Shown: positions 19,929-29,172, counted from the first letter of the stretch. The stretch: 64,000 nucleotides of DNA from Anaerococcus vaginalis ATCC 51170 (GCF_000163295.1 NZ_GG700527.1:467637-531636), one strand, 5' to 3'. Numbers and translations are program-made. Notes: generated by a model not told the origin, from the sequence alone.

Positions 19929-20618
19929 ATGGTAACACAAAAATATAATATTGTTTTTATATGTGGAGCATCACATGCTGAATGGTGTTGGGATGAAAAT
20001 TTTACTAAATATTTTATAAAGAAAGGCTATAGTGTTAATATCCACGTTCTGTCTAAAAATGCGAGAAATGTTAGGAACTCTGTTTTAATGTTAGAAGAAA
20101 TTATAAGAAAGATAAAAAGAGAAAGTAATAGTAAATTAGCGATAGTTTCTCATTCAATGGGCAATTTAATCTTAAATGAATATTTACAAGATGATAAAAA
20201 TATTAATAATGTAAATGCAATAGTATTACTTTCACCTTATCCAATTAGTAATAGGTTATTGAATGCTATAAAAATTTCTTTTAATTATTACGGAAAAACG
20301 AAGGAAGAACTTTTCTTTTCTGGAAGAGTAGATAAAGCTGAAGAATATGTAGCTAAAATGAAAGAAGAAGCTAAAAATATAAGATTGTTGACATTAACAT
20401 ATTCTTCTATTAAATTTTTTTGCAAATTTGTACCAACTTTTATAATTGGCTCAAAAAATGATAGATGCATACCTGTAAAGTCTCTGATTGATAGTATGAA
20501 TTATTATGGTGCAACTTTGAAGATTTATAATGAATTATGTCATGATTGTATGCTTGATCCACATTGGGAAAAAGTTGCCGAAGACATACATTTATTCTTA
20601 CAAAATAATCGTTCATGA
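19929..20618 (+). CDS. Alpha/beta hydrolase, possible editing thioesterase or product hydrolase
   Basis: This 229-residue alpha/beta-hydrolase-fold protein has an oxyanion-region motif near the N-terminus (FICGASHAEWCW). Its nucleophile elbow is SHSMG (Ser76, with serine in place of the first glycine), GSKNDRCIP supplies the acid, and a late DPHWEKV segment supplies the histidine. It has no signal peptide. Its place four bases after the methyltransferase fusion, in the same operon, suggests a role in proofreading of stalled thioesters or in processing the finished compound. It is not a close match to the type II thioesterases I know (YbtT/PchC). It is the last gene of the biosynthetic run. 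Confidence 0.7.
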   Translation: MVTQKYNIVFICGASHAEWCWDENFTKYFIKKGYSVNIHVLSKNARNVRNSVLMLEEIIRKIKRESNSKLAIVSHSMGNLILNEYLQDDKNINNVNAIVLLSPYPISNRLLNAIKISFNYYGKTKEELFFSGRVDKAEEYVAKMKEEAKNIRLLTLTYSSIKFFCKFVPTFIIGSKNDRCIPVKSLIDSMNYYGATLKIYNELCHDCMLDPHWEKVAEDIHLFLQNNRS

Positions 20619-20665
20619 ATATGGATGTTGTAAATTCATAAAAATCATGTCTCTTCTAAATTCTC

Positions 20666-20694
20666 TTGACTTAAAATGGAATATATAGTAAAAT
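20666..20694 (+). promoter_or_regulatory. Sigma-A type promoter for the regulator/transporter operon
   Basis: TTGACT (20666-20671) and TAAAAT (20689-20694) are separated by 17 bases, a near-consensus vegetative promoter. It lies in the only sizeable gap (119 bases) between the biosynthetic genes and the TetR gene, so the regulator and transport genes appear to have their own promoter. Confidence 0.7.
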
Positions 20695-20697
20695 TTT

Positions 20698-20714
20698 AGA
20701 TAACAAAGTTATCT
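20698..20714. promoter_or_regulatory. Palindromic operator for the TetR-family regulator
   Basis: AGATAACAAAGTTATCT is a perfect 7-3-7 inverted repeat placed directly after the -10 box, where bound repressor would block transcription. A related copy lies at 21382-21398, in front of the first transporter gene. Autoregulation by the adjacent TetR protein is the natural reading, but it is inferred. Confidence 0.65.
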
Positions 20715-20737
20715 GCATATAGGAAGAGGTGAATAAC

Positions 20738-21361
20738 ATGAAAAATCTGAAAGGATTTGATGTTACACACGAAAACATTTTGAAAAGTGGGAAAATTAAT
20801 TTTTTAAATGATGGATATGAACGAGCTAATTTAAGAAAGATATGTAAAGATGCCGGTGTTACTACAGGGGCTTTTTATAGACATTTTGAGGATAAGGAAG
20901 CTCTATTTGTTGCATTAGTTGAACCACTCGCTAAAGAGATTTTAGATTTATATACAAAATTTGAAGAAGAATCATTTAGAAGTATTGATGAGAAACACAT
21001 TAAAGATTTAGCTGAAATTAATATTGATGGATCAATTGAAACCGCAATATATATATTTAGAAAAAAAGATATATTTGAACTTTTAGTGTATAAAGCGTAT
21101 GGAACAAAATATGATAATTTCATTGAAAAATTAGTAAAAATGGAAGATTTAAATAGAAATAAAATCTCAAAAATAGTTTTAAAAGATAATTATAAATACA
21201 TTAATATATCTGAAAAATCAATGCACTTACTTAATCATGCATATATTAATGCATTGTGTGAAATTATTATGCATTCTGACAATATTGAAGAGGTTAAACA
21301 AAACTCAGAAATTGTTGCGAGATTTTTTCGTGAAGGGTGGAAAAAATTGCAAGGATTTTAA
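20738..21361 (+). CDS. TetR/AcrR-family transcriptional regulator
   Basis: This 207-residue protein has an N-terminal TetR helix-turn-helix (about 10-58, with NLRKICKDAGVTTGAFYRHFEDK) and a divergent helical ligand-binding domain. I start it at the ATG at 20738, which has GAGGTG seven bases upstream, rather than at a GTG nine bases earlier that overlaps the ribosome site. It is preceded by a strong promoter and a perfect palindrome, and followed by the transporter genes, which suggests control of transporter and its own expression. The ligand could be the metallophore or an intermediate; nothing in the sequence shows which. Confidence 0.88.
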   Translation: MKNLKGFDVTHENILKSGKINFLNDGYERANLRKICKDAGVTTGAFYRHFEDKEALFVALVEPLAKEILDLYTKFEEESFRSIDEKHIKDLAEINIDGSIETAIYIFRKKDIFELLVYKAYGTKYDNFIEKLVKMEDLNRNKISKIVLKDNYKYINISEKSMHLLNHAYINALCEIIMHSDNIEEVKQNSEIVARFFREGWKKLQGF

Positions 21362-21381
21362 GGGTTAGTTTTTTGCATAAA

Positions 21382-21398
21382 TGATAACTAAGTTAGCT
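21382..21398. promoter_or_regulatory. Second, imperfect copy of the TetR operator
   Basis: TGATAACTAAGTTAGCT repeats the GATAAC-N3-GTTA core of the operator at 20698 with two half-site changes. It lies between the tetR stop and the ribosome site (GGAGGTG) of the first ABC gene, so it may regulate the transporter genes separately. Confidence 0.45.
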
Positions 21399-21429
21399 AA
21401 TAATGTTATTTTATTTGGAGGTGTTGATT

Positions 21430-23175
21430 ATGAAACAAAAAAGTCCTGCTGCTATATTGTGGGAGCTTGCAAAAAAGGAACATTCAAAGTTAAAAACATC
21501 TGTATTTATAGCGAGTATCGGTGTTATTGCAGGGATTGTTCCATATATTGCAGCAAGTCGTATTTTAGTTGAATTGTTAAAGGGAAATGAGGATTTTAAA
21601 ATTTATTCTTTATGGTTAGGAATAGGATTGTTATCCTACATCTTAAAATCATTTTTATACTCTATGGCTTTATCTGTATCCCATAAAGCAACTTTTAGTG
21701 TACTGAAAGATGTTCGTTTAAGAATGCTTGAAAAACTTCCAAAGATGCCATTAGGAGAAATAATCTCTGTTCCAAGCGGAAACTTTAAGCAGATTATAGT
21801 GGATCAGGTTGAAAGTATGGAGAAACCGCTCGCTCACCTGTTGCCTGAAATGACATCGAATCTCTTAGGTTCTTTGAGTATATTTATTTACTTATTATTT
21901 CTTGATTGGAGAATGGCTCTTTTATCATTAGTATCCATTCCTGTGGGAATGCTTTTTATGGGACTCGTAATGAAAAATTATGCTGTTCAATATGAAGGAT
22001 CTGTAAAGGTAAATCGAGAAATGAATTCTGCAATTATTGAGTATGTCAATGGAATAGAAGTGATAAAAACATTTAATCAAGACAAGAGATCGTACGCAAA
22101 GTACAAAGATAAAGTCATTGCAAATGCAAGATACTTTTATGAATGGATGAAGAGCTGTCAGTTACCTGTATCTTTATCTAAAAATATATCTCCTACTACA
22201 ATGATAACAGTGCTTCCATTTGGTTGGTATTTCTACATTAGCGGCAGTTTAAGTGCAGAAGTATTTATATCTGTAATTATTCTATCTTTAGGTATTGCAG
22301 GACCTTTACTTGAAACAATCAATTTTGTTGATGGTCTTGCTAAGATAGGAACTATTGCTAATTCTATTAACTTAATTTTAGAAGGAAAAGAACAAAAGCA
22401 TTCTGATAGAGAAGTAACTATCCAGCAATATAATATTGATTTACAAAATGTAAAGTTTGGATATGAAGAAGAAAAAGAAATTCTTCATGGAATATCCCTA
22501 AACATAAAAGAAGGAACAACAGTGGCTTTTGTTGGACCAAGTGGAAGTGGCAAGTCAACTTTAGCAAAATTAATAGCTGGATATTGGGATATTACGGAAG
22601 GAAATATAAATATTGGTGGATACAATCTTAATGAAATTCCATTAAAGCAATTATATAGTTTAACAGCCTTTGTTTCGCAGGATAATTTTTTGTTCAACGA
22701 AAGTATTAGGGAAAATATCCGAATGGGTAATCCAAGTGCCAGTGATAAAGAAGTAGAAGACATTGCTAAGAAATCGGGTTGTCATGATTTTATTATGAAA
22801 ATGGAACATGGTTACGATACGGTTGTCGGAAGTAGTGGTAGCCATGTTTCTGGTGGAGAAAGGCAAAGAATATCTATAGCAAGAGCAATGCTCAAAAATG
22901 CACCTATTGTAATACTTGATGAAGCTACTTCATATATAGATCCTGAAAATGAAGTGATTATAAAGCAAGCTTTATCAAAGCTTATAAAAGATAAAACGGT
23001 GATTATTATTGCTCATAGATTATCAACTATAACAGATGCAGAACAAATATTCTTAATTGAGAATGGAAAACTTGTTTCATACGGTAAGCATGATGAATTA
23101 TTAAAAGGTTGTGAATTATACCGAAATATGTGGAACGCTCATATAGGAACAAAGGATGGTGGGATGAAATGTTAA
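21430..23175 (+). CDS. Exporter-fold ABC half-transporter (YbtP/IrtA type)
   Basis: This 581-residue protein has an N-terminal six-helix type IV (exporter-fold) membrane domain and a C-terminal ATPase with Walker A GPSGSGKST, signature VSGGERQRIS and Walker B IVILDEAT. The start is the ATG at 21430 behind GGAGGTG; a longer reading from 21403 would run through the ribosome site. It overlaps the next gene, a second half-transporter, so the two probably form a heterodimer. In yersiniabactin (YbtPQ) and mycobactin (IrtAB) loci, pairs of this architecture import the iron-loaded siderophore, so import is the favoured role here. Export remains possible. Confidence 0.85.
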   Translation: MKQKSPAAILWELAKKEHSKLKTSVFIASIGVIAGIVPYIAASRILVELLKGNEDFKIYSLWLGIGLLSYILKSFLYSMALSVSHKATFSVLKDVRLRMLEKLPKMPLGEIISVPSGNFKQIIVDQVESMEKPLAHLLPEMTSNLLGSLSIFIYLLFLDWRMALLSLVSIPVGMLFMGLVMKNYAVQYEGSVKVNREMNSAIIEYVNGIEVIKTFNQDKRSYAKYKDKVIANARYFYEWMKSCQLPVSLSKNISPTTMITVLPFGWYFYISGSLSAEVFISVIILSLGIAGPLLETINFVDGLAKIGTIANSINLILEGKEQKHSDREVTIQQYNIDLQNVKFGYEEEKEILHGISLNIKEGTTVAFVGPSGSGKSTLAKLIAGYWDITEGNINIGGYNLNEIPLKQLYSLTAFVSQDNFLFNESIRENIRMGNPSASDKEVEDIAKKSGCHDFIMKMEHGYDTVVGSSGSHVSGGERQRISIARAMLKNAPIVILDEATSYIDPENEVIIKQALSKLIKDKTVIIIAHRLSTITDAEQIFLIENGKLVSYGKHDELLKGCELYRNMWNAHIGTKDGGMKC

Positions 23176-24902
23176 GTGCTTTAAAAAAGATTTTAGATTT
23201 CTCAGGTGATGAAAAGAAAAATGTATATCACTCTATATGGGTAAGTTTTTTGTTTGCGATTTTTCATATGCTTCAAATCAGTGCTATTTATTTTATAGTG
23301 AAAGCAATTGTCCAAAAAGACATGAGCATGATGCCCGCGTGGATCGCATTAATACTTCTTGTTATTAGCATAATCGGAAGAAGTGTTACAAATTATTTTT
23401 CACAATTACAGCAATGCCATGCAAGTTATTTCATGGTGGCAAATAAAAGAGTAGCAATAGGTGAAATGTTAAAAAAAATACCTATGGGATTTTTCAATGA
23501 AAACAATATTGGTGAAGTGGTTGGAATTTCTACAACTGTTTTAGAAGATGTAGAAAATACCGCAGCAATGGTTATGGTAAATACATTATCAGGTTTTATA
23601 AACACGATAATATTTACAATAATGATTTTAGCATTTGAGTGGAGAATAGGTTTTATTGTTGCAATTGGATGCCTATTGTACTTATTTGTTCTCTCAAAAA
23701 TGGAAAGCAAATCAAGGAGTGTTCTTCCTAAAAGACAAAAAGCATCTGCTAAATTAGTTGATGCCATTTTAGAACAAATTGGAGGAATGTCTGTTATAAA
23801 ATCCTTCAATTTAACAGGGAAAGGAGATGAAAAAGTCAGAGGTGCTATTGAAAATAGTAGAAAAATAAATCTTGATTGTGAAAAACTGTTTACACCTTAT
23901 ACGATTTTGCAAAATATTCTTTTGGATTTGTTTAGCATTTTGATAATAGGTGCAGGTATTTTCTTTTATATCAATGGAGAACTCTCATTCTTAAATACAG
24001 TTATGACGATTATAATTTCTTTTCTTGCTTTTTCTCAAATAAAATTGGCAGGAAGTGCAACAACTTCTCTCAGAGTTGTTAGTGGATCTATTGAGCAAAC
24101 AAAGAAGTTAGAGAAATTTCCACAGATGGATATTGATGGAAAAGACATAAAGCCTACTACTTTCGATATTTCTTTTGATAATGTAGAGTTTTCTTATTCA
24201 GGCAAAAAAATCCTTGATGATATTTCTGTCAAGATACCACAAAACCAAATGACAGCTATAGTTGGACCTTCAGGAGCTGGAAAAACTACATTTTGCAATT
24301 TGATAGCGAGATTTTGGGATGTAGAGAAAGGAGAAATCAGCATAGGTAAACATAATATTAAAGAATATTCATTGGAGTCATTAATGAGACAAATTAGTAT
24401 GGTTTTTCAAAATGTTTATTTATTTCAAGACACTATTGAGAACAATATAAAGTTTGCTAAGCCAGATGCTACACATGAGGAAGTTATAGAAGCTGCAAAG
24501 AAAGCGTGTTGTCATGAATTTATTATGAAGCTTCCTGAACAATATGAAACAGTTATAGGAGAGGGAGGTGCAAGTTTATCTGGTGGAGAAAGACAAAGAA
24601 TATCAATTGCAAGAGCAATGATAAAGAATGCACCTATTATTATTTTCGATGAAGCTACTGCAAATGTAGACCCTGAAAATGAGGATAAATTGCAGGTTGC
24701 TATGGAGGAACTCACAAGAAATAAAACAGTAATAATGATAGCACACAGACTAAAGACAATAAAAAATGCAAACCAAATACTTGTTTTAGCAAATGGAAAA
24801 ATAAATCAAAAAGGCACACATGAAGAGCTAATTCAAGCAGAAGGTATCTATAAAAATTTTGTTGAGGCACGACAAAAGGCAGTTAATTGGAAATTGTCAT
24901 GA
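23169..24902 (+). CDS. Exporter-fold ABC half-transporter, partner (YbtQ/IrtB type)
   Basis: This 577-residue protein has a membrane domain of about six helices followed by an ATPase with Walker A GPSGAGKTT, signature LSGGERQRIS and Walker B IIIFDEAT. The ATG at 23169 overlaps the stop of the upstream half-transporter by seven bases, a classic coupled pair. Both ATPase cores look complete, so two functional hydrolysis sites are expected. Its role is most likely uptake of the metal-loaded NRPS product together with its partner. Confidence 0.85.
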   Translation: MLSALKKILDFSGDEKKNVYHSIWVSFLFAIFHMLQISAIYFIVKAIVQKDMSMMPAWIALILLVISIIGRSVTNYFSQLQQCHASYFMVANKRVAIGEMLKKIPMGFFNENNIGEVVGISTTVLEDVENTAAMVMVNTLSGFINTIIFTIMILAFEWRIGFIVAIGCLLYLFVLSKMESKSRSVLPKRQKASAKLVDAILEQIGGMSVIKSFNLTGKGDEKVRGAIENSRKINLDCEKLFTPYTILQNILLDLFSILIIGAGIFFYINGELSFLNTVMTIIISFLAFSQIKLAGSATTSLRVVSGSIEQTKKLEKFPQMDIDGKDIKPTTFDISFDNVEFSYSGKKILDDISVKIPQNQMTAIVGPSGAGKTTFCNLIARFWDVEKGEISIGKHNIKEYSLESLMRQISMVFQNVYLFQDTIENNIKFAKPDATHEEVIEAAKKACCHEFIMKLPEQYETVIGEGGASLSGGERQRISIARAMIKNAPIIIFDEATANVDPENEDKLQVAMEELTRNKTVIMIAHRLKTIKNANQILVLANGKINQKGTHEELIQAEGIYKNFVEARQKAVNWKLS

Positions 24903-24983
24903 GTGAAAATGATTTATATGAGAATTATTCAAATATAGCTCATGTAGATTTATATTATTTTAATTTAAGGAGGATTAAAAAAA

Positions 24984-25565
24984 ATGAAAAAAGGATTGTC
25001 AGCTAAAGATCTAATCAATGTAGGAATTTATACAGCCATTTATTTAGTTCTGTTTTTTGTAGTAGGGATGATGAATGCAATTCCTATCTTATACCCAGCT
25101 ATCTATCTTCTCATTCCTATAGTCACAGGAATTCCATTTATGTTGTTTTTAACCAAAATAGAAAAATTTGGCATGGTTACGATTATGTCAATTATTATTG
25201 GTGTGTTTTGGTATTTTATGGGCTATACATGGTTAGCGTTAGTGGGATATATTCCATTTGGAATTATCAGTGATCTGGTTATGAAATCAGGTGGTTTTAA
25301 GAGTTTTAAAAAGAATGTTATTGGATTTTGGCTATTTTCTTGTGGAATGATAGGTTGTCAAATGCCAATGTGGGTAATGGCAGATACCTATATGGAAGGT
25401 GTTAAGCAACAAATGGGAGAACAATATGCACTTGCACTCGCAAAATATATGCCTTCTTGGATGGGTATTGCTGCATTTGGAATTATTTTTATCGGCTCAT
25501 TTATTGGTGCAAATTTAGGGAGGAAAATGCTTAAGAAACACTTTGAGAGAGCGGGTATCATTTAA
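24984..25565 (+). CDS. MptD-family ECF transporter S component
   Basis: This 193-residue, very hydrophobic protein has about five or six membrane helices and basic linkers. It fits the MptD/Trep_Strep family of substrate-binding (S) components of energy-coupling factor transporters: small membrane proteins that pick the substrate and dock on an EcfT/EcfA unit. The following two genes supply that unit, and the stop overlaps the next start by one base. The substrate of this family is not established to my knowledge. Its place directly after a siderophore-type ABC pair suggests the same or a related metal-linked ligand. A GGAGG site precedes the ATG. Confidence 0.82.
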   Translation: MKKGLSAKDLINVGIYTAIYLVLFFVVGMMNAIPILYPAIYLLIPIVTGIPFMLFLTKIEKFGMVTIMSIIIGVFWYFMGYTWLALVGYIPFGIISDLVMKSGGFKSFKKNVIGFWLFSCGMIGCQMPMWVMADTYMEGVKQQMGEQYALALAKYMPSWMGIAAFGIIFIGSFIGANLGRKMLKKHFERAGII

Positions 25566-26299
25566 TGGAAGAGTATGAGGTATACGAACCGAATAAACCA
25601 AAGGGCTTTTTCTTAGATCCTCGTACTAAAATTTTATTTATGATATTTATAACAACCATAATGTCTGTCGGATATAAGGATATTTTAGTTAGCCTTATAT
25701 CCGCCATTGTGGCAATAGCATTATTATTATCTAATAAACAAGTTAAGATAGCTTTCATTTATGGAGGGCTATTTACCTTGGCTATTATGGCACACTTTAC
25801 GAAAGATATGTACACATTGCCTACACTCATAAATACAATTTCAGTATTGTTGAATGCCTTAATTTTAAGACTATTTCCAATTTTCATGTTGGGATATTAT
25901 GTTGTAATGTCCACAAAAACGAGCGAGTTTATAGCAGCCATGGTAAAGTGGAAAATTCCCAATGCATTTATTATTCCAACAGCAGTTGCATTCAGGTTTA
26001 TTCCAACTTTGAAAGAAGAACACAACTCTATTAAGACTGCTATGAAAATGAGAGGAATTAGTTTTAAAAATAAAAAGGCGTGGAAAAATCCAAGCTTATA
26101 CTTGGAATATGTAACAATACCTTTAATCGTTTCTATTGCAAAAATAGGTGATGAATTGTCGGCGGCGGCAATAAGTAGAGGATTGGGAGCTTTGAAAAAG
26201 AGAACTACTGTAGTAAAAGTAAAGTTTACTATATATGATTTGCTCATTTTACTCTTTTCAATTGCCTTTACAGGACTATTTTTTTATAGGAGGGGATAG
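25565..26299 (+). CDS. ECF transporter T component (EcfT/CbiQ family)
   Basis: This 244-residue membrane protein has about five helices and the two cytosolic coupling-helix motifs of EcfT proteins, seen as KMRGIS and ISRGLG (the x-R-G boxes). These helices connect the ATPases to the S component. The gene shares one base with the upstream S component and lies two bases before the ATPase, so the three form a dedicated group I type ECF transporter. Confidence 0.87.
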   Translation: MEEYEVYEPNKPKGFFLDPRTKILFMIFITTIMSVGYKDILVSLISAIVAIALLLSNKQVKIAFIYGGLFTLAIMAHFTKDMYTLPTLINTISVLLNALILRLFPIFMLGYYVVMSTKTSEFIAAMVKWKIPNAFIIPTAVAFRFIPTLKEEHNSIKTAMKMRGISFKNKKAWKNPSLYLEYVTIPLIVSIAKIGDELSAAAISRGLGALKKRTTVVKVKFTIYDLLILLFSIAFTGLFFYRRG

Positions 26300-26301
26300 C
26301 A

Positions 26302-27765
26302 TTGATTGAATTTAAAGACGTGTCATTTACTTATGATAGCGGGAATAAGAATGCTGGAATTTATAATATTAATTTAAATATCAATGCTGGTGAAGTAGTT
26401 GTATTTTGTGGTGAGTCCGGTTGCGGAAAAACTACAATAAGTAGGTTGATAAATGGGTTAATTCCCGGGTATTATTCCGGAAATTTGACTGGTAGCGTTA
26501 TTGTAAATGAACATGAAATTTCTAAAAATTCTATTAATGAATTGAGTCAATATGTAGGATCAGTATTTCAAAATCCAAGAACTCAATTTTTCAATGTAGA
26601 TTCAACAAGCGAAATTGCATTCGCCTGTGAAAATTTTGGGATTTCAAGAGAAGAAATTTGTAGAAGAATTGGCAAGGTAACAAAAGAATTAAATATAAAA
26701 GATTTGCTTGATAAGAGCTTGTTTTCTATGTCAGGAGGAGAAAAACAAAAAATTGCTTGTGCTTCTGCTGCTGTTATGGAGCCTGAAATCTATGTATTAG
26801 ATGAGCCATCTTCTAATTTAGATATACAAACTATAAAAATGTTAAAATATATCATAAAAAAATGGAAAGAAAAAAAGTCAACTGTGGTTATTGCAGAGCA
26901 TAGACTACAATATTTAATAGATATTGCAGATAGATTTATTTATATGAAAGATGGAAAAATTAACAAAGAATTTTCTTGTGTTGAGTTCAAGAAATTACCT
27001 AACAGCATTTTAAATAATATGGGGTTAAGGAGCATACACCCTATTGATACCAGTAGCCGTATAAAAAATATAGAATCTAAGGAACAAATAGAGATTAAGA
27101 ATTTTATGTTTAGTTATGGAAAAGAGCCGTTTTTTGAAATTAATGATGCTGTATTACCTCAAAAATCTATTGTGGCTGTTTTAGGAAATAATGGTTCTGG
27201 AAAATCAACTTTTTCAAAATGCTTATGTGGAGTTGAAGAAAAAGCAAAAGGAACTTTAAATATACAAACAGAAAGTTATGCTACAAGAGAAAGGCTAAAA
27301 AAATGTTTTATGGTGATGCAGGATGTTAATCATCAATTATTTACCGAATCAGTTAAAGAAGAAATTCTTTTGAGTATAGAGAACGATGAGAATAAAGAAG
27401 AAAAGATCGATGAAATATGTAAAAAGTTAAATTTAATGGATTTTATAGATTGCCATCCAATGTCATTATCCGGAGGGCAAAAACAAAGGGTTGCAATTGC
27501 AAGTGCTATCGCTTCTGATAGGACAATACTGATTTTGGACGAACCTACAAGTGGTTTGGATTTTAAGAATATGAAAGAAGTTTCTAATGAAATGATAAGG
27601 CTTAAAGAGGACGGAAAAACTATTTTTATTATCACACATGATCCGGAATTAGTAGAATGTTGTTGTGATTATTTTATGTTTATGGAGAATGGAAAAGTCA
27701 AATGGCATGGTATTAAAGATGAAAAGAATATGGGAAAAATTAGGGAATTCTTCGATCAAACTTAA
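26302..27765 (+). CDS. ECF transporter double ATPase (EcfA1-EcfA2 fusion type)
   Basis: This 487-residue soluble protein has two ABC ATPase domains in tandem. The first has Walker A GESGCGKTT and signature SMSGGEKQKIA; the second has GNNGSGKST and SLSGGQKQRVA. Both Walker B motifs (VLDEPS, ILDEPT) are intact. It starts with TTG behind AGGAGGGG. A fused EcfA pair placed after S and T components completes a dedicated ECF importer, here inside a metallophore locus. Confidence 0.88.
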   Translation: MIEFKDVSFTYDSGNKNAGIYNINLNINAGEVVVFCGESGCGKTTISRLINGLIPGYYSGNLTGSVIVNEHEISKNSINELSQYVGSVFQNPRTQFFNVDSTSEIAFACENFGISREEICRRIGKVTKELNIKDLLDKSLFSMSGGEKQKIACASAAVMEPEIYVLDEPSSNLDIQTIKMLKYIIKKWKEKKSTVVIAEHRLQYLIDIADRFIYMKDGKINKEFSCVEFKKLPNSILNNMGLRSIHPIDTSSRIKNIESKEQIEIKNFMFSYGKEPFFEINDAVLPQKSIVAVLGNNGSGKSTFSKCLCGVEEKAKGTLNIQTESYATRERLKKCFMVMQDVNHQLFTESVKEEILLSIENDENKEEKIDEICKKLNLMDFIDCHPMSLSGGQKQRVAIASAIASDRTILILDEPTSGLDFKNMKEVSNEMIRLKEDGKTIFIITHDPELVECCCDYFMFMENGKVKWHGIKDEKNMGKIREFFDQT

Positions 27766-27807
27766 AATTTGCTAAAAAAATCTGGATAAAAAAAAGGAGG
27801 TAATTTT

Positions 27808-29172
27808 ATGAAACAAGATATGAAAGAACAATTATTAACAAAAAGACCTATAGATTTACTTTTTCAATTATCTATCCCTGCTGTAATAGGAATGATAGTA
27901 ATAGGTCTTTATCCACTAATGGATGGAATTTTTGCAGGAAATATTATAGGACAAACAGCAATGACAGCTTGTGGTGTAGCTATGCCACTTACATTTTTCA
28001 ATAGTGGTGTATCTACACTTATTGGTGTAGGTTCAGCATCGGTTTTATCAAGAGCTATAGGAAAGGGCGACAAAAAAACAGTTGATAAAATTATGGGGAA
28101 TTTAATCTTTTGGGTTATTCTATTCTCATCAATTATTACAATAGGCGGAATTTTACTTGCACCACATTTTTTAGATATGGTTGGAGCAAGTGGAGAAATT
28201 AAAGAATATGGTATCAGATATTTACGAGTAATTTTTATTGGTTCTTTATTTGTAAACTTTACTCAATCAGCAAACATGGTTATGCGTGGAGAAGGATTAA
28301 TGAAAAAAGCAATGCTCATTATGGGGCTAGGGGCTTTTTTAAACATAATTCTTGATCCCATTCTAATGAAATTAATGGGAAAATATTCAATTGAAGGAGC
28401 TGCACTTGCAACTATTACAGCACAATTTGTTCAAGCAATAATAACACTCCATTACTTCAAATATAAAAGTAAAGCAGTAAAAATAAATAAAATCAAACCT
28501 GATCAGGAAATAAAAAAAGAAATGTTTGGCGTAGGGTCATCTGCTATGATGATGCAAATTTTATTTATGATTCAACAAACAATGCTATATAAAATGTCAT
28601 TTAAATATGGCGGAGATACAAATGCTATCTTGATGGCAGCGACACTTAGAATATATGCCTTTTCATTCATTCCACTTTGGGGAATGAGTCAAGGTTTACA
28701 ACCTGTAGTTGGTACAAATTTTGGAGCGAAAAAATACGACAGAGTAAAAGAAGCTATGAAAGTATTTTCTATCGGAGGATTAGTTCTTGCATCAATATTT
28801 TGGATACCAGCATTAGCATTTTCAAAGAATATACTTTCCTTATTTGGAGTAGAAGAAAGTATTATAACTCAAGGGATAGGGAACTTTAGATTATTTTATT
28901 CTATCTTTATCCTATATGGAGTAATGGTAATGACTATAACATTCTTCCAATCAATAGGAAATGCTAAAAAAGCTGGCATAATAGTAATGCTAAGACAGCT
29001 ATTTTTATTCGTACCTGCAATGATTATTTTACCAATGATATTTGGAGTTAAAGCAGTATGGTTTGCTGAACCCCTTGTAGATCTAATTATGATAATAGCT
29101 GGTGTAGTAATGATGTTTGGGGAATTAAATAGGATGGATAAAATTAGTTTGAAAAATTCAAGTAATGAATAA
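27808..29172 (+). CDS. MATE-family multidrug/metabolite efflux transporter
   Basis: This 454-residue protein has about twelve membrane helices. The opening KRPIDLLFQLSIPAVIGM and the repeated N/C half pattern (for example MVMRGEG in the first half, FFQSIGNAKKAG in the second) are typical of MATE (NorM/DinF-like) Na+ or H+ antiporters. An AGGAGG site lies upstream. It follows the ECF operon by 42 bases, so it may export the apo-metallophore. Alternatively it is unrelated cargo next to the mobile module that begins right after it. Confidence 0.85.
   Translation: MKQDMKEQLLTKRPIDLLFQLSIPAVIGMIVIGLYPLMDGIFAGNIIGQTAMTACGVAMPLTFFNSGVSTLIGVGSASVLSRAIGKGDKKTVDKIMGNLIFWVILFSSIITIGGILLAPHFLDMVGASGEIKEYGIRYLRVIFIGSLFVNFTQSANMVMRGEGLMKKAMLIMGLGAFLNIILDPILMKLMGKYSIEGAALATITAQFVQAIITLHYFKYKSKAVKINKIKPDQEIKKEMFGVGSSAMMMQILFMIQQTMLYKMSFKYGGDTNAILMAATLRIYAFSFIPLWGMSQGLQPVVGTNFGAKKYDRVKEAMKVFSIGGLVLASIFWIPALAFSKNILSLFGVEESIITQGIGNFRLFYSIFILYGVMVMTITFFQSIGNAKKAGIIVMLRQLFLFVPAMIILPMIFGVKAVWFAEPLVDLIMIIAGVVMMFGELNRMDKISLKNSSNE

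Noticed and set aside
20619..20660. A weak inverted repeat ATGAAT/ATTCAT after the hydrolase gene as a terminator.
   Set aside because: The stem is short and is followed by A residues, not T, on the coding strand. It does not look like an intrinsic terminator.
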